IMG/VR virus record: IMGVR_UViG_3300005582_000001
Span: 48,931-112,930 of that record
Origin: a virus
DNA: 64,000 nucleotides
Reading direction: 5' to 3' (one strand)
In this document: positions 55,587 through 63,688 of the stretch, in pieces
Numbering within the stretch: position 1 is the first letter of the stretch
Layout: every line of letters begins with the position of its first letter
Program-made: the position numbers and the translations under genes
Notes under the pieces: model-generated
Databases searched by the model: none
What the model was told of the DNA's origin: nothing
The model's input: only the letters and a program-made list of their open reading frames with translations

Positions 55587-55916
55587 ATGCACCCCGCAAG
55601 ACAATTCGCAGTCGCTCATGTCGTGGTAGCCGAGCGGTCCCGACTTGCGATTCAAATGCCCGAGGCCGACGAGGTAATCAATGGCATCGGACAACTCGCC
55701 CCGCGTTGGCTTCCATCCGAATGGAGCGAACGCCTTGACCAGATCGCCGCGCTTGATTGTCCCGCCAGCACAGCGGACACCGATCATCACAGTGCGGGCC
55801 AGCTTGCGAACGGCCAGCCGAGCGGATTCGATTTGTTCTTGAGTCATGGTCACGTTCCTTTGGGTTTTGTCGGAGATGATTCGGAATCCGTTGAGTTGTG
55901 AGTCTGTCATTTTCAT
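55575..55916 (-). CDS. Hypothetical protein with winged-helix-like half
   Basis: 113 aa from the ATG at 55916 after ACTCAAACGCGGGAAC. TIKRGDLVKAFAPFGWKPTR and ELSDAIDYLVGLGHL suggest a winged helix. An internal MTQEQIESARLAVRKLA could be a second start. Preceded by module copy C. Confidence 0.6.
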   Translation of the reverse strand: MKMTDSQLNGFRIISDKTQRNVTMTQEQIESARLAVRKLARTVMIGVRCAGGTIKRGDLVKAFAPFGWKPTRGELSDAIDYLVGLGHLNRKSGPLGYHDMSDCELSCGVHIPR

Positions 55917-55989
55917 GTTCCCGCGTTTGAGTTTCGTTTCCGTTGCCACCCAGTGATACCCGCCGCCACCGCGTTGTTAGCGCGAAATC
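55917..55989 (-). repeat. Leader module copy C
   Basis: Minus strand: GATTTCGCGCTAACAACGC, GGTGGCGG, GGGTATCACTGGGTGGCAAC, GGAAACGAAACTCAAACG, GGGAAC then ATG. The upstream gene ends AISR with its stop inside the module, as in copy A. Confidence 0.75.
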
Positions 55990-56309
55990 GCTTCGGTTTC
56001 TTCGAGCATCGAGAGCATCCCGCGAACATTGTCGAGTTCAGCGGAGATGGCATCACGGATCGCCACGGCTGCACCCTTGGAACCGTTGCCGTCAGACGCT
56101 TCCGCAGCGACAGCCTCAGCACGCTCCCGTGTGTAGCTGTTGGCCATCGGCAGACCCCGCACGCTCACGCCCTCGTCCTGTGTGTAGCGAATGAATCCGC
56201 CGGGGAGTTGCACCACGTAGTTGCAGTCCACAACCGCCGAGGCGTAGGAGTCACGCATCCGCAGGAGATCGTTCAGGGAGTTGTTCAGAGTGGATTGGAT
56301 GTTGTGCAT
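55977..56309 (-). CDS. Hypothetical protein
   Basis: 110 aa. MHNIQSTLNNSLNDLLRMRD starts a helical N-terminus; FIRYTQDEGVSVRGLPMANS in the middle; ends EAISR with the stop inside module copy C. First gene of the leftward small-gene operon. Not recognised. Confidence 0.65.
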   Translation of the reverse strand: MHNIQSTLNNSLNDLLRMRDSYASAVVDCNYVVQLPGGFIRYTQDEGVSVRGLPMANSYTRERAEAVAAEASDGNGSKGAAVAIRDAISAELDNVRGMLSMLEETEAISR

Positions 56310-56516
56310 GATTCGTCCTATTTATTCCGCAACCGCGAAGTGCGATTGACTGCCGAACTATACATGTCCCGCCACAGTTGTTAGCGCGGTTTCTGGGGGA
56401 AAACGCGGAATGCCGGATTCTCAAAAATCGTGATATTTTGCGACCTGACAGCCGCTGACTGGCGAGTAGAGTGTGACGGGACAAGACTGGATGACACGCT
56501 AGCACGGGGAACGCAA
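56310..56516. promoter_or_regulatory. Divergent promoter region of the small-gene blocks
   Basis: It carries module core D on the minus strand (GCGCTAACAACTGTGGCGG, 56370-56388) followed by TATAGT at 56357-56362, a plausible -10 for the leftward operon. The rightward gene starts after GGGGAACGCAA. It separates the minus block (52-56.3 kb) from the plus block. Confidence 0.5.
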
Positions 56517-56753
56517 ATGACGAGTCAGAACACGGTGAGCCTGCCAACGATCCGCCGCCAAGCGGAGTCGGTCAGCCCGCACGGTTGGTACGTGATCCTG
56601 AGTGACGATATCAATCGTTGGAGCAAGACGACTGGCGTCTACGCCACGATTGAGCAGTGCTACGTCGAGGCGAGACAGATCGTGGCGAGGCAATTCCAGA
56701 TCCCAGCAGACGCGAGGATCGTCGATTTCCACGGTGAGTGGCCAGTTGCATGA
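56517..56753 (+). CDS. Hypothetical protein
   Basis: 78 aa from the ATG at 56517 after CACGGGGAACGCAA, the same style of leader as the minus-strand cassettes. SPHGWYVILSDDINRWSKTT and YATIEQCYVEARQIVARQFQ suggest a small alpha/beta domain. Not recognised. Confidence 0.6.
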   Translation: MTSQNTVSLPTIRRQAESVSPHGWYVILSDDINRWSKTTGVYATIEQCYVEARQIVARQFQIPADARIVDFHGEWPVA

Positions 56754-56803
56754 ACCACCAGCCCCACTGCAATCTCTCAGCGGGGCGTAACAGGAGTAAG
56801 GCC

Positions 56804-57073
56804 GTGATAAAGCGAGTGACAGGGGCGATTTTACTGGCGGCGATGTGTGGCTGTGGAGGAACCTCCGAGGACCGCGCTGCCCTAGACATCGTTGAGCAAC
56901 GCGAGAAGCAGGAACGCATCGCAGCTAAGGTGGCAGCGATTGAGGCCGACAAACGAGCGACGGAGAAGGCCAAACGAGCGGCAATGGAATCTGCCAAGAC
57001 CCCGGAACAACGTGCAGCCGAGAGGGCGTTGCGTTTTCCGGAACTGCCAACGTCGGACGGACCCGGATTCTGA
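56804..57073 (+). CDS. Predicted lipoprotein with charged helix
   Basis: 89 aa from a GTG with AGGAG and AAGG upstream. VIKRVTGAILLAAMCGCGG is a lipoprotein signal with GC at the cleavage site; the remainder is a highly charged helix (REKQERIAAKVAAIEADKR). It may be an outer-leaflet anchor or exclusion protein; typical planctomycete lipoproteins also end in CGG. Confidence 0.65.
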   Translation: MIKRVTGAILLAAMCGCGGTSEDRAALDIVEQREKQERIAAKVAAIEADKRATEKAKRAAMESAKTPEQRAAERALRFPELPTSDGPGF

Positions 57074-57090
57074 AAGCGAGAAATACTCAG

Positions 57091-57297
57091 ATGAAGACGA
57101 CCGCAACCAAATGCCGCAACGGGAACGCAGTCGAATCGTGGTACGACCGCTCCTGTCGGTCATGGGTCGTGCGTACCGTTGACGCTGACGGAAACCAACT
57201 CGGAGACGCGGCCTATGTTGGGACGCGCGCTGGGATGGACCGCGCCAGAGAGAGCGCGATCACACAGGGCAACACATTCAAGGGGGAGTTCAAGTGA
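57091..57297 (+). CDS. Hypothetical protein
   Basis: 68 aa. KCRNGNAVESWYDRSCRSWV and TVDADGNQLGDAAYVGTRAG suggest a small beta-rich protein. Overlaps the next gene as GTGA. Weak ribosome site. Confidence 0.6.
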   Translation: MKTTATKCRNGNAVESWYDRSCRSWVVRTVDADGNQLGDAAYVGTRAGMDRARESAITQGNTFKGEFK

Positions 57298-57905
57298 AGA
57301 AGCAAATGATCAACGACTACGAATGCACCGTCAGCTATCTCGCCTGCGAGGACGGTAGCTATGTCTGCCAGATCACATCCGTGTCAGGCGCGTCCGGATG
57401 GGACGGCATAGGCCCTCCGCGACAAGAGTTCGCATGGGAAGCCACAGGCCCGAGCCGCAAGATCGCTCGGGCGGCTGCGGAATCGGCGATGCTGGCCAGC
57501 GGCAGGATCGAGGAGGAGCGGGAACTGATCCGATTGTTCAGTGAAGACGACTACGAAATCGCCGACGCGCTGTTCACGTTTTTCGAGAACCACGGCCCCG
57601 GTGACTGCTGGATCGGCCTCGGTGATGAGGCCGCTCGACTGCACAAACTTCTGGAGGAGAGAACAGGCGAGTCAGTGACGCTCTATGAAATCGGAGCGAT
57701 TGCGGGCGCAGTAGCGGCCGAGGCGTACAATCGCGGGTTGCTCAACGCAGCGCGATACCTCGGCGTCCCCGCAGATGACTTGGTGTTCGGGGTGTCCGAA
57801 CTGCTCGATGGCGACAGGGAGCCGCTCACTGGCATTACGATCCCGGTATGGACTGGCGAGGCGCTCGATTCTGAGGAACTTGCCGGAATCCCCGAAAAGA
57901 GTTGA
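57294..57905 (+). CDS. Hypothetical protein
   Basis: 203 aa from a GTG overlapping the previous stop. The N-terminal strand-rich part (YECTVSYLACEDGSYVCQIT) is followed by a helical domain (EIADALFTFFENHGPGDCWI). Not recognised. Confidence 0.65.
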   Translation: MKKQMINDYECTVSYLACEDGSYVCQITSVSGASGWDGIGPPRQEFAWEATGPSRKIARAAAESAMLASGRIEEERELIRLFSEDDYEIADALFTFFENHGPGDCWIGLGDEAARLHKLLEERTGESVTLYEIGAIAGAVAAEAYNRGLLNAARYLGVPADDLVFGVSELLDGDREPLTGITIPVWTGEALDSEELAGIPEKS

Positions 57906-57963
57906 ACTCGACTCACCGGCGACCGTAGTGGTTTCAGGCGAACGAAACGAAACCACGCGGAGC

Positions 57964-58347
57964 ATGACCTTGAACGACGAGCCATTGACGATCGACTACT
58001 CGGACTTCGTGCGGCGACTCGCAAAACCGGGTCAGGACATCCTCGCCGGGATGACACCCGAGCAGGCCAACCTGATGCACATGGCCATCGGGATTGCCGA
58101 GGAGGCCGGGGAGCTACTCGGCGCGATCAAGAAACACGTCATCTACGGCAAGCCTCTGGATGTGGCCAACGTGATCGAGGAGCTAGGCGACCTATTTTTC
58201 TACATTGAGGGCATGAGCCAAGCTGTTGGCGTCTCGCGCAACCACGTCCTCCAGCAGAACGTCGCTAAGCTCGCCGTGCGCTACGAATCACTCCAGTACA
58301 GCGATCAGGCAGCAGCCGCACGGGCGGACAAGGCAGGTGAATCATGA
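57964..58347 (+). CDS. mazG: MazG-like nucleotide pyrophosphohydrolase
   Basis: 127 aa from the ATG at 57964 with GGAG close upstream. AIGIAEEAGELLGAIKKHVI and ANVIEELGDLFFYIEG give the E-x-x-E and E-x-x-D metal-binding pairs of all-alpha NTP pyrophosphatases. Phage MazG proteins hydrolyse (d)NTPs or lower ppGpp, or remove modified nucleotides. Overlaps the next gene as ATGA. Confidence 0.85.
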   Translation: MTLNDEPLTIDYSDFVRRLAKPGQDILAGMTPEQANLMHMAIGIAEEAGELLGAIKKHVIYGKPLDVANVIEELGDLFFYIEGMSQAVGVSRNHVLQQNVAKLAVRYESLQYSDQAAAARADKAGES

Positions 58348-58769
58348 CGACAATCAATCCGATGAGCCAAGGAGCTGTTCACACGCCGGGACCGTGGGAA
58401 TGTGAGAAAGATCACGATGAACCGTTCACGGAAATTGGAGAACCGATTGCCATCGTTGGCGGGGAAGAAACCGGCGAAGGAGTCCGATTCGTTATCGGCC
58501 GAACATGCGACTTCGGCCCACACGGCGACAGGCAGACAGCGGCGAACGCTCGTCTGATCGCAGCCGCTCCTGACCTGCTGGCCGCATGTGAGGCGGCGAT
58601 GCGGATAGCAATCCTGTGGTGCCCGGAGTCGTGCAGCGATCCTCTCCACATGGAGGAGCTTGCCGTTCTCGGGGCGCTAAAAGAGAAGATCAAGACTGCA
58701 ATCGAGAAGGCTACGAACAGATTCTGTTTGTCCGAATTCGGACGAACAGAAAAAGTGAATACGGCCTGA
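58344..58769 (+). CDS. Phage protein of the HTPGPW...LIAAAPDLL type
   Basis: 141 aa. AVHTPGPWECEKDHDEPF and TAANARLIAAAPDLLAACEA are the start and middle of a very common phage protein of unknown function. The C-terminal helix has an extra segment ending KATNRFCLSEF. Confidence 0.8.
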   Translation: MTTINPMSQGAVHTPGPWECEKDHDEPFTEIGEPIAIVGGEETGEGVRFVIGRTCDFGPHGDRQTAANARLIAAAPDLLAACEAAMRIAILWCPESCSDPLHMEELAVLGALKEKIKTAIEKATNRFCLSEFGRTEKVNTA

Positions 58770-59040
58770 TTGCCCAAGTCGTTGGTTTGTATGACTTTGT
58801 GGCCAACGGCACACGAAAAGACGCAAGTCGTTGGTCTATATGGCTTCACGTCGAAAAAGCGGAGAAAATTCGTCCCGTCGGACTTTCCCTTCCCTACAGG
58901 GAAGAGAATCGGGCAACACAACGGCAGGGAATCGGGAAGGGGATTGGAAGAGAATCAGGAAGAAGAACGGAAGAAGAACGGACTTCATTGCCAGTGTGCT
59001 GGCGTGACGCGGGGATGTTTACTCAAACGGGGAGATAGTG
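58770..59040 (+). other. Non-coding gap with direct repeat and hairpin
   Basis: CAAGTCGTTGGT opens two 23-bp copies (58775-58797 and 58824-58846; 20 of 23 identical), then hairpin CTTCCC-TACA-GGGAAG (58889-58904) and a purine-rich stretch with repeated AAGAACGG. Frames here look non-coding. The hairpin lacks a U tract. Confidence 0.5.
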
Positions 59041-59661
59041 ATGCGTGCATTGTTGCTGTCGGTTGCGTTGCTGTGCGGGACATCATTCGGCGCGGACGAG
59101 GTGCCCGCCAACGTGGCCGCATTCAAGGAGCGGTGCGAGGCGGCGAAGGTGAAGAATGTCGCGAGAATTGAGAAAGACTACGACGACGCCAAGTCGGCGG
59201 TGAAGGCCGCGACATCCAGCACCGAGAAGGCCAAGAGGGTCAAGAACCTCAAGGCGGCTCTGGAGAAAGTGAAGGAGGCCGAGGCGGAACCGTGGCACGC
59301 ACAGCGGACTCAGATCGACACCGCGACGGCGGGCAGCATCGGCGAGTTCTTCACGTCGGGCTACAACCACTCGCGGATCGGGGTCTATTTTCACGCCGAC
59401 AAGGTGACGGCCGACAAAGTCACGGGCTACATCGTGCATGACGGAGCGACGCCGAAGCTGCTCGTGCGCGCTGGGGGGGCAGTCGCGAACAATGTCTACT
59501 CCGAACCGGGGAAGGGTTCAAAACAGCCCGCCACGATCCTCGGCGGAACGGGGTTCACCGAGGGGAAGCAGGTGGTGATCAAGGGTCGCTACGAAGTGGT
59601 CACGACCAAGCCGCTCACGTTGAAGCCGTTCGACGTTGAACCGTTCCAGTCGCTCAAGTGA
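59041..59661 (+). CDS. Secreted hypothetical protein
   Basis: 206 aa from an ATG with GGGGAG six bases upstream. MRALLLSVALLCGTSFGAD is a typical signal peptide. A charged coiled coil (about 25-80) precedes a beta-rich domain (GVYFHADKVTADKVTGYIVH). Export suggests a periplasmic or surface role, perhaps lysogenic conversion. Not recognised. Confidence 0.65.
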   Translation: MRALLLSVALLCGTSFGADEVPANVAAFKERCEAAKVKNVARIEKDYDDAKSAVKAATSSTEKAKRVKNLKAALEKVKEAEAEPWHAQRTQIDTATAGSIGEFFTSGYNHSRIGVYFHADKVTADKVTGYIVHDGATPKLLVRAGGAVANNVYSEPGKGSKQPATILGGTGFTEGKQVVIKGRYEVVTTKPLTLKPFDVEPFQSLK

Positions 59662-59691
59662 TTGGGATCTCGCCGCGTTGGATGACTGGTG

Positions 59692-59733
59692 TTGAGTGAA
59701 CTCAAGTCGGCCCCGTTGCGGAAGTAGTCCGCA
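59692..59733. promoter_or_regulatory. Small palindrome and hairpin before the 59784 gene
   Basis: TTGAGT-GA-ACTCAA (59692-59705) and TGCGGA-AGTAG-TCCGCA (59717-59733) lie in the short intergenic gap. Possible operator and leader hairpin. Confidence 0.35.
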
Positions 59734-59783
59734 TGGGTGGTGGCGTTGGAAGCGGTTGTTGGCAAGTAAAGAGAAAGGCAAAG

Positions 59784-60056
59784 ATGGCTAAGCGAACCCC
59801 GTTTGCGGTACACGATTCGACGCTATTTGTGAAAGCAAAGTATTCCGGAATTCACCACCTGGTGATCATGTGTGATGGACTCCCGGTGACGTTTTTCGGC
59901 GAGGAGAAAACAGATTACATGAAAGTCTCCGAGGTGATCGAGTGGCACGAAAAAGAGCTGGCCGAAAGTGGCGGACAGAGCGGCGACAGGGGAGTTCTGG
60001 AGGCGTTGCAGGTCGCGATGGAAAAGTTCCAAGCTGGATCGTGCGTGGAAGCCTAG
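59784..60056 (+). CDS. Hypothetical protein
   Basis: 90 aa from the ATG at 59784 with AAAGG six bases upstream. SGIHHLVIMCDGLPVTFFGE suggests a beta sheet core, then a charged helix. Not recognised. Confidence 0.6.
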   Translation: MAKRTPFAVHDSTLFVKAKYSGIHHLVIMCDGLPVTFFGEEKTDYMKVSEVIEWHEKELAESGGQSGDRGVLEALQVAMEKFQAGSCVEA

Positions 60057-60145
60057 TTGCGGTCCTGTTGTTCACCGGTTGGGCATGGCAAGATGCTGCA
60101 TGTGCATGTGCCAATTACCACGGCGAGTTCGGCTGCGGGTCGTGA
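60041..60145 (+). CDS. Possible 34-aa exported Cys-rich peptide
   Basis: GTG at 60041 in another frame at the end of the previous gene. VRGSLVAVLLFTGWAWQDAA is signal-like, then CACANYHGEFGCG. The poor ribosome site and short length leave this uncertain. Confidence 0.3.
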   Translation: MRGSLVAVLLFTGWAWQDAACACANYHGEFGCGS

Positions 60146-60178
60146 CGGAGTGAATGGTTGTTGTTTAAGGGGCAGGAA

Positions 60179-60490
60179 ATGAAGCTGATTGAAAACAGAA
60201 TCGCAGACGAGGATACGCATCAGGAACTTCTGAGGGCGGAGCCGCACGGGAAACTATGCAGGGGCAAACTGTGCGGGGATTTGTTGTTGTTCTGGCCAGA
60301 GGCAGAGGATAGCGATAACGTCGCGGCCTATCGTTTCCGTGTCGCAGACATTGTTGACGACTGGATCAACAGCAATGTCGGCGGAGGGACGCGACAGTTC
60401 CACGGGGCCGACAAAAATAAAGCCAAGATGCTGATTAAAGACTTGGAGTCGATGATTCAGCGAATCAGAGACGCCATGCCGGGTGACTGA
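60179..60490 (+). CDS. Hypothetical protein
   Basis: 103 aa from the ATG at 60179 with AAGGGGCAGGAA directly upstream. MKLIENRIADEDTHQELLRA, a CRGKLCGDLLLFW segment and a basic helical C-terminus. Not recognised. Confidence 0.6.
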   Translation: MKLIENRIADEDTHQELLRAEPHGKLCRGKLCGDLLLFWPEAEDSDNVAAYRFRVADIVDDWINSNVGGGTRQFHGADKNKAKMLIKDLESMIQRIRDAMPGD

Positions 60491-60659
60491 GTAAATTTTA
60501 CTAGGGGGTGTTCTGTGAATCACTACGCTTGAGCCGTTCAATCACCTTGAGATCGGTTAGCCAACACAACCACCCCACCCCCCTTGACAGCCAGCATCCG
60601 TATAGTGAACATCTGTCCAGTACATGCAGTGTTCACTCATACCGGGGTCGATCAAAGTC
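60491..60659 (+). promoter_or_regulatory. Control region before the terminase genes
   Basis: A C-rich tract is followed by CTTGACA at 60583 and a long inverted repeat, AGTGAACA (60604-60611) and TGTTCACT (60630-60637), with an inner CTG/CAG pair. TATAGT at 60601 is only 11 bp from TTGACA, too close for a standard promoter. Candidate operator and start region for the packaging genes. Confidence 0.45.
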
Positions 60660-61235
60660 ATGGGAAGCCACCACAACAACAAGGGTCGCAATAAGGGTCA
60701 GGAATTAGCCGCGCCCGAAGCCCCCGAAGTGTTGACGGACCCGAACAGGACCAGATCAGATTGCCGTCTTGCCGCGCGGGCCATCAAGGAGCGCTGGGCC
60801 GTCAGCCCCACGGCGAAGACCGCCATCGTTGAGCGGCTGACTGAGATCGTGGAGAAGCGCTCCGTCACGGTCACGAGCCGCGAGGGCAATGTGGAAGAGT
60901 GCGAGGACACGGCGGACATGCACGCGATTGCGGCCTCCCGCGTCTTGGTGGCGATCGTCGGCCAGAATCAGGCTGACGAACACTTGCAGCTCAAGGCCGA
61001 GATGGCGGAAGACAGTGCCAAGTCGTCGGGCGACACGTACAACATCGGCGTCGTCGGCTCGATGATGCACGGGGGCGAGCCGGTGAGCATCGACCAAGCG
61101 CGGGCGCAGGCCATTGAGGCTGTCGCCAAGCTGATGGACCGCACCACGACTCCAGATCGCGTCCCCCCCGCTCAAGCCGCATCCCCGCAGACGGATTCGC
61201 TGGAACGGCACGGGGCTGGGCTGGAGGACATCTAG
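60660..61235 (+). CDS. Probable small terminase subunit
   Basis: 191 aa. A disordered basic start (GSHHNNKGRNKGQELAAPEA) is followed by a helical domain (CRLAARAIKERWAVSPTAKT) and an acidic oligomer-like middle. It lies six bases before the large terminase, the usual place of the small subunit that recognises the packaging site. No definite terS signature, so the call is from context. Confidence 0.55.
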   Translation: MGSHHNNKGRNKGQELAAPEAPEVLTDPNRTRSDCRLAARAIKERWAVSPTAKTAIVERLTEIVEKRSVTVTSREGNVEECEDTADMHAIAASRVLVAIVGQNQADEHLQLKAEMAEDSAKSSGDTYNIGVVGSMMHGGEPVSIDQARAQAIEAVAKLMDRTTTPDRVPPAQAASPQTDSLERHGAGLEDI

Positions 61236-61240
61236 CCCAG

Positions 61241-62881
61241 ATGCCTGCTCCGCTCGAATCCTCGCCTGAATTGATAAACGAGCTGGATTTTCTACTCGGC
61301 AACTGGGATCGACTCACGGACGCGGAGCGGGAGTTTTTAGTCTCCTGTTCTAGGTTCATCGACCGGGGCTACCGCGTCAATAAGTACATGATGGCAGTGC
61401 GGCCGAACCTGTATCCGAAGCAGCAGAAGTTCTTGGGTATGAACGACTTAGAGGTGTATACCGGAGGTTCCGGGGGTGGTGGAAAAAGCGATAGCCTTCT
61501 TCTGGCGGCCCTTCAGTTTGCGGATGTCCCCACGTATTCCGCTGTCGTGTTCCGCTCGACATTCAAGAACCTCAATCGCTCCGGCTCGATCATGGACCGT
61601 TGCCGGGACTGGCTGCGAGACTCCGACGCCCACTGGGACGGCAATGACTACCGGTTCACGTTCCCCGGCGGCGCGAAGATCGGGTTCGCCTACATGGAGT
61701 CACTCAAGCACGCGGACCAGCACCGATCGGCAGAGTACGTTTTTTGCGCCTACGACGAGGTGACGGAAATCCCCGAGGAATGCTACCGGTTCCTCTTCTC
61801 GCGTATGCGACGCAACAAGAACGGCCCCGCGATCCCGCTTCGCTGCCGCAGTGCCAGTAACCCCGGAGGGGAACACGCCGCGTGGGTCAAGTCCCGCTTC
61901 ATCCCGCCCGAGTATCTGGCGTGCAAGGACAACGACTACCGGTTCAGTCGCGCGTGGGAGAAGTCCGACCCGTGCGGCGACTGTGGCGGGACCGGGAAGC
62001 TCGACGACATCGAGTGCCTGTATTGCGACGGGCTGGGGAAGCAGGTCCGGGTGTTTCTCCCGTCGCGAGTGCAGGACAACCCGGCGCTCGACGCGAACGA
62101 GTACCGCAAGTCCCTGTCACGCATGACGTGGATCGAACGGATGCAGGTCGAACATGGGGACTGGGACATCACTGCCGAGGGTGGCGTCTTCCGCATGGCC
62201 TGGCTGCGATACTACACCGTCCAAGGGGAGTATCTGCGGCTCACTCGGTTCGATGAACACAACCGCCCGCTGCCGGACGTGATCGTCTCGCGCAGGGAGG
62301 CGATGGTGTTCGTGACGGCGGACACGGCAACCAAGGCCAAGACCAGCGCCGACTACTCGGTGATCGCAACATGGCTGTTTCATAGGGCTACTGGCTCACT
62401 GGCCCTCCTTGACGTAATCCGCAAGAAAGTGGACACTCCCGATCTGTTGCCGCTGTTGTCGGGTGCGTGCCTACAGGCCAAGGCCAAGTTTGTCTTGATT
62501 GAAGAGGCTTCGTCAGGGACGGAACTGATCCAGTTGTTGCGGAAAAACAACGCCTGTATCGGTGGCATCCCGGTCAAGTCGTATCTGACGGGATCGCTCG
62601 ACAAGGTGGCACGATCGGCCCCGGCTCAGTTACGGATGGAATCGGGGATGGTCTACTTCCCTGCGTTTGAGACGGCTTGGAAAGCCGAGTGCGTGGCCGA
62701 GTTGCTCTCGTTCCCGAAGTCGGTCAACGACGACTTTGTGGACAACGTGAGCATGGCGGCATGGTACGCCGAGAACCACAACTCGATTCACGTTGGCGGA
62801 AACAACGCCAGCAACCTGCCCTCCGAAATCGGCAGCGGCCCCCTGCTTTCATTCACTCGCAGTTCACTCGATGAGTATTGA
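61241..62881 (+). CDS. terL: Large terminase subunit with inserted zinc motif
   Basis: 546 aa. ATPase: Walker A VYTGGSGGGGKS (about 72-83), Walker B VFCAYDEVTE (167-176). Nuclease: FVTADTATKAKTSADYSV (about 357-374) with the first catalytic Asp. Between the domains PCGDCGGTGK (C245, C248) and ECLYCDGLGK (C259, C262) form a DnaJ-like CxxCxGxG zinc pair not usual in terminases. It cuts and pumps DNA into the prohead. Confidence 0.92.
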   Translation: MPAPLESSPELINELDFLLGNWDRLTDAEREFLVSCSRFIDRGYRVNKYMMAVRPNLYPKQQKFLGMNDLEVYTGGSGGGGKSDSLLLAALQFADVPTYSAVVFRSTFKNLNRSGSIMDRCRDWLRDSDAHWDGNDYRFTFPGGAKIGFAYMESLKHADQHRSAEYVFCAYDEVTEIPEECYRFLFSRMRRNKNGPAIPLRCRSASNPGGEHAAWVKSRFIPPEYLACKDNDYRFSRAWEKSDPCGDCGGTGKLDDIECLYCDGLGKQVRVFLPSRVQDNPALDANEYRKSLSRMTWIERMQVEHGDWDITAEGGVFRMAWLRYYTVQGEYLRLTRFDEHNRPLPDVIVSRREAMVFVTADTATKAKTSADYSVIATWLFHRATGSLALLDVIRKKVDTPDLLPLLSGACLQAKAKFVLIEEASSGTELIQLLRKNNACIGGIPVKSYLTGSLDKVARSAPAQLRMESGMVYFPAFETAWKAECVAELLSFPKSVNDDFVDNVSMAAWYAENHNSIHVGGNNASNLPSEIGSGPLLSFTRSSLDEY

Positions 62882-62911
62882 TTTTCAGAACATTCACAGG
62901 AGTTCTTTTCG

Positions 62912-63688
62912 ATGCCGGTTCCCGAGCGTGGTGTGGTGTATGTCGAGACCCCGAATTTCGAGCGTGTGACCACTCTCGTGGCGGTTCATTTCATGACATC
63001 CCCCCCGAGGTTTACGGCCAGCGTGTTCGAGGAGATTCTGTCCCGTCGCTGGGTCGATAAGCTCCAGTACGGCAGTTTCACCCACGGCCAGAGAACCCAA
63101 CTCATCGCCGCCATCCAAGCGTGGAACGCCGTTCACGATCCGATCATCAAACCTGTCGCCCCAGCCCCAGCCCCAGCTCCCGCGACTGCGAGGTTCCCTG
63201 CCATTGGCTATGTGTCGCTGGAGGTCATCCGCGACGGTGAGACATGGCGACTGGCGATGGGTAGTGAGCGACCTCACGGCACGCTCAATGTGTTCTTCCT
63301 GACTTCCATCGACGGCCACAACGCGGGCGACTACATCCAGATTGCTGACGGATTATGGGTGTCGAACTCGCACCCGATCGACCCGTCGCTGCTGCCGCAT
63401 GTTCTCGCCGAGATCGAGCGGTGGAAGGCCGAGCAGTCCCCCAAAATCGAGAACAAGCCCCCCGCCTACAGTGGCGAGAACAAGGGGTCGCCGGACGCGA
63501 TGATTGCCTGGCTCCGGAGGGACAAGTCAGCGTTGGCCACGGACGCGGCCGACGAGATCGAACGGCTCCGGGGCTGGCTGCTGCGGATGTACGAGCAGGC
63601 CGCCCGCAACAACTGGCACATCTACTCGTGCGTCGCCCATGACGCCCTGACGGGCAAACCGGTTCCAGAGCGAAAGGTCCAGGTATGA
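62912..63688 (+). CDS. Hypothetical protein
   Basis: 258 aa with AGGAG nine bases before the ATG. TASVFEEILSRRWVDKLQYG, a Pro/Ala linker (KPVAPAPAPAPAT) and a second domain (AMIAWLRRDKSALATDAADE). Sits directly after terminase; its stop overlaps the next start as ATGA. Not recognised. Confidence 0.65.
   Translation: MPVPERGVVYVETPNFERVTTLVAVHFMTSPPRFTASVFEEILSRRWVDKLQYGSFTHGQRTQLIAAIQAWNAVHDPIIKPVAPAPAPAPATARFPAIGYVSLEVIRDGETWRLAMGSERPHGTLNVFFLTSIDGHNAGDYIQIADGLWVSNSHPIDPSLLPHVLAEIERWKAEQSPKIENKPPAYSGENKGSPDAMIAWLRRDKSALATDAADEIERLRGWLLRMYEQAARNNWHIYSCVAHDALTGKPVPERKVQV

Noticed and set aside
58616-59171. Plus-strand frames of 133-140 aa over 58.6-59.2 kb
   Set aside because: They overlap two better supported genes and translate the repeat and purine-rich gap into low-complexity sequence.
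60583-60606. Canonical promoter TTGACA...TATAGT before the terminase genes
   Set aside because: The two hexamers are only 11 bp apart, too close for a sigma70 promoter.
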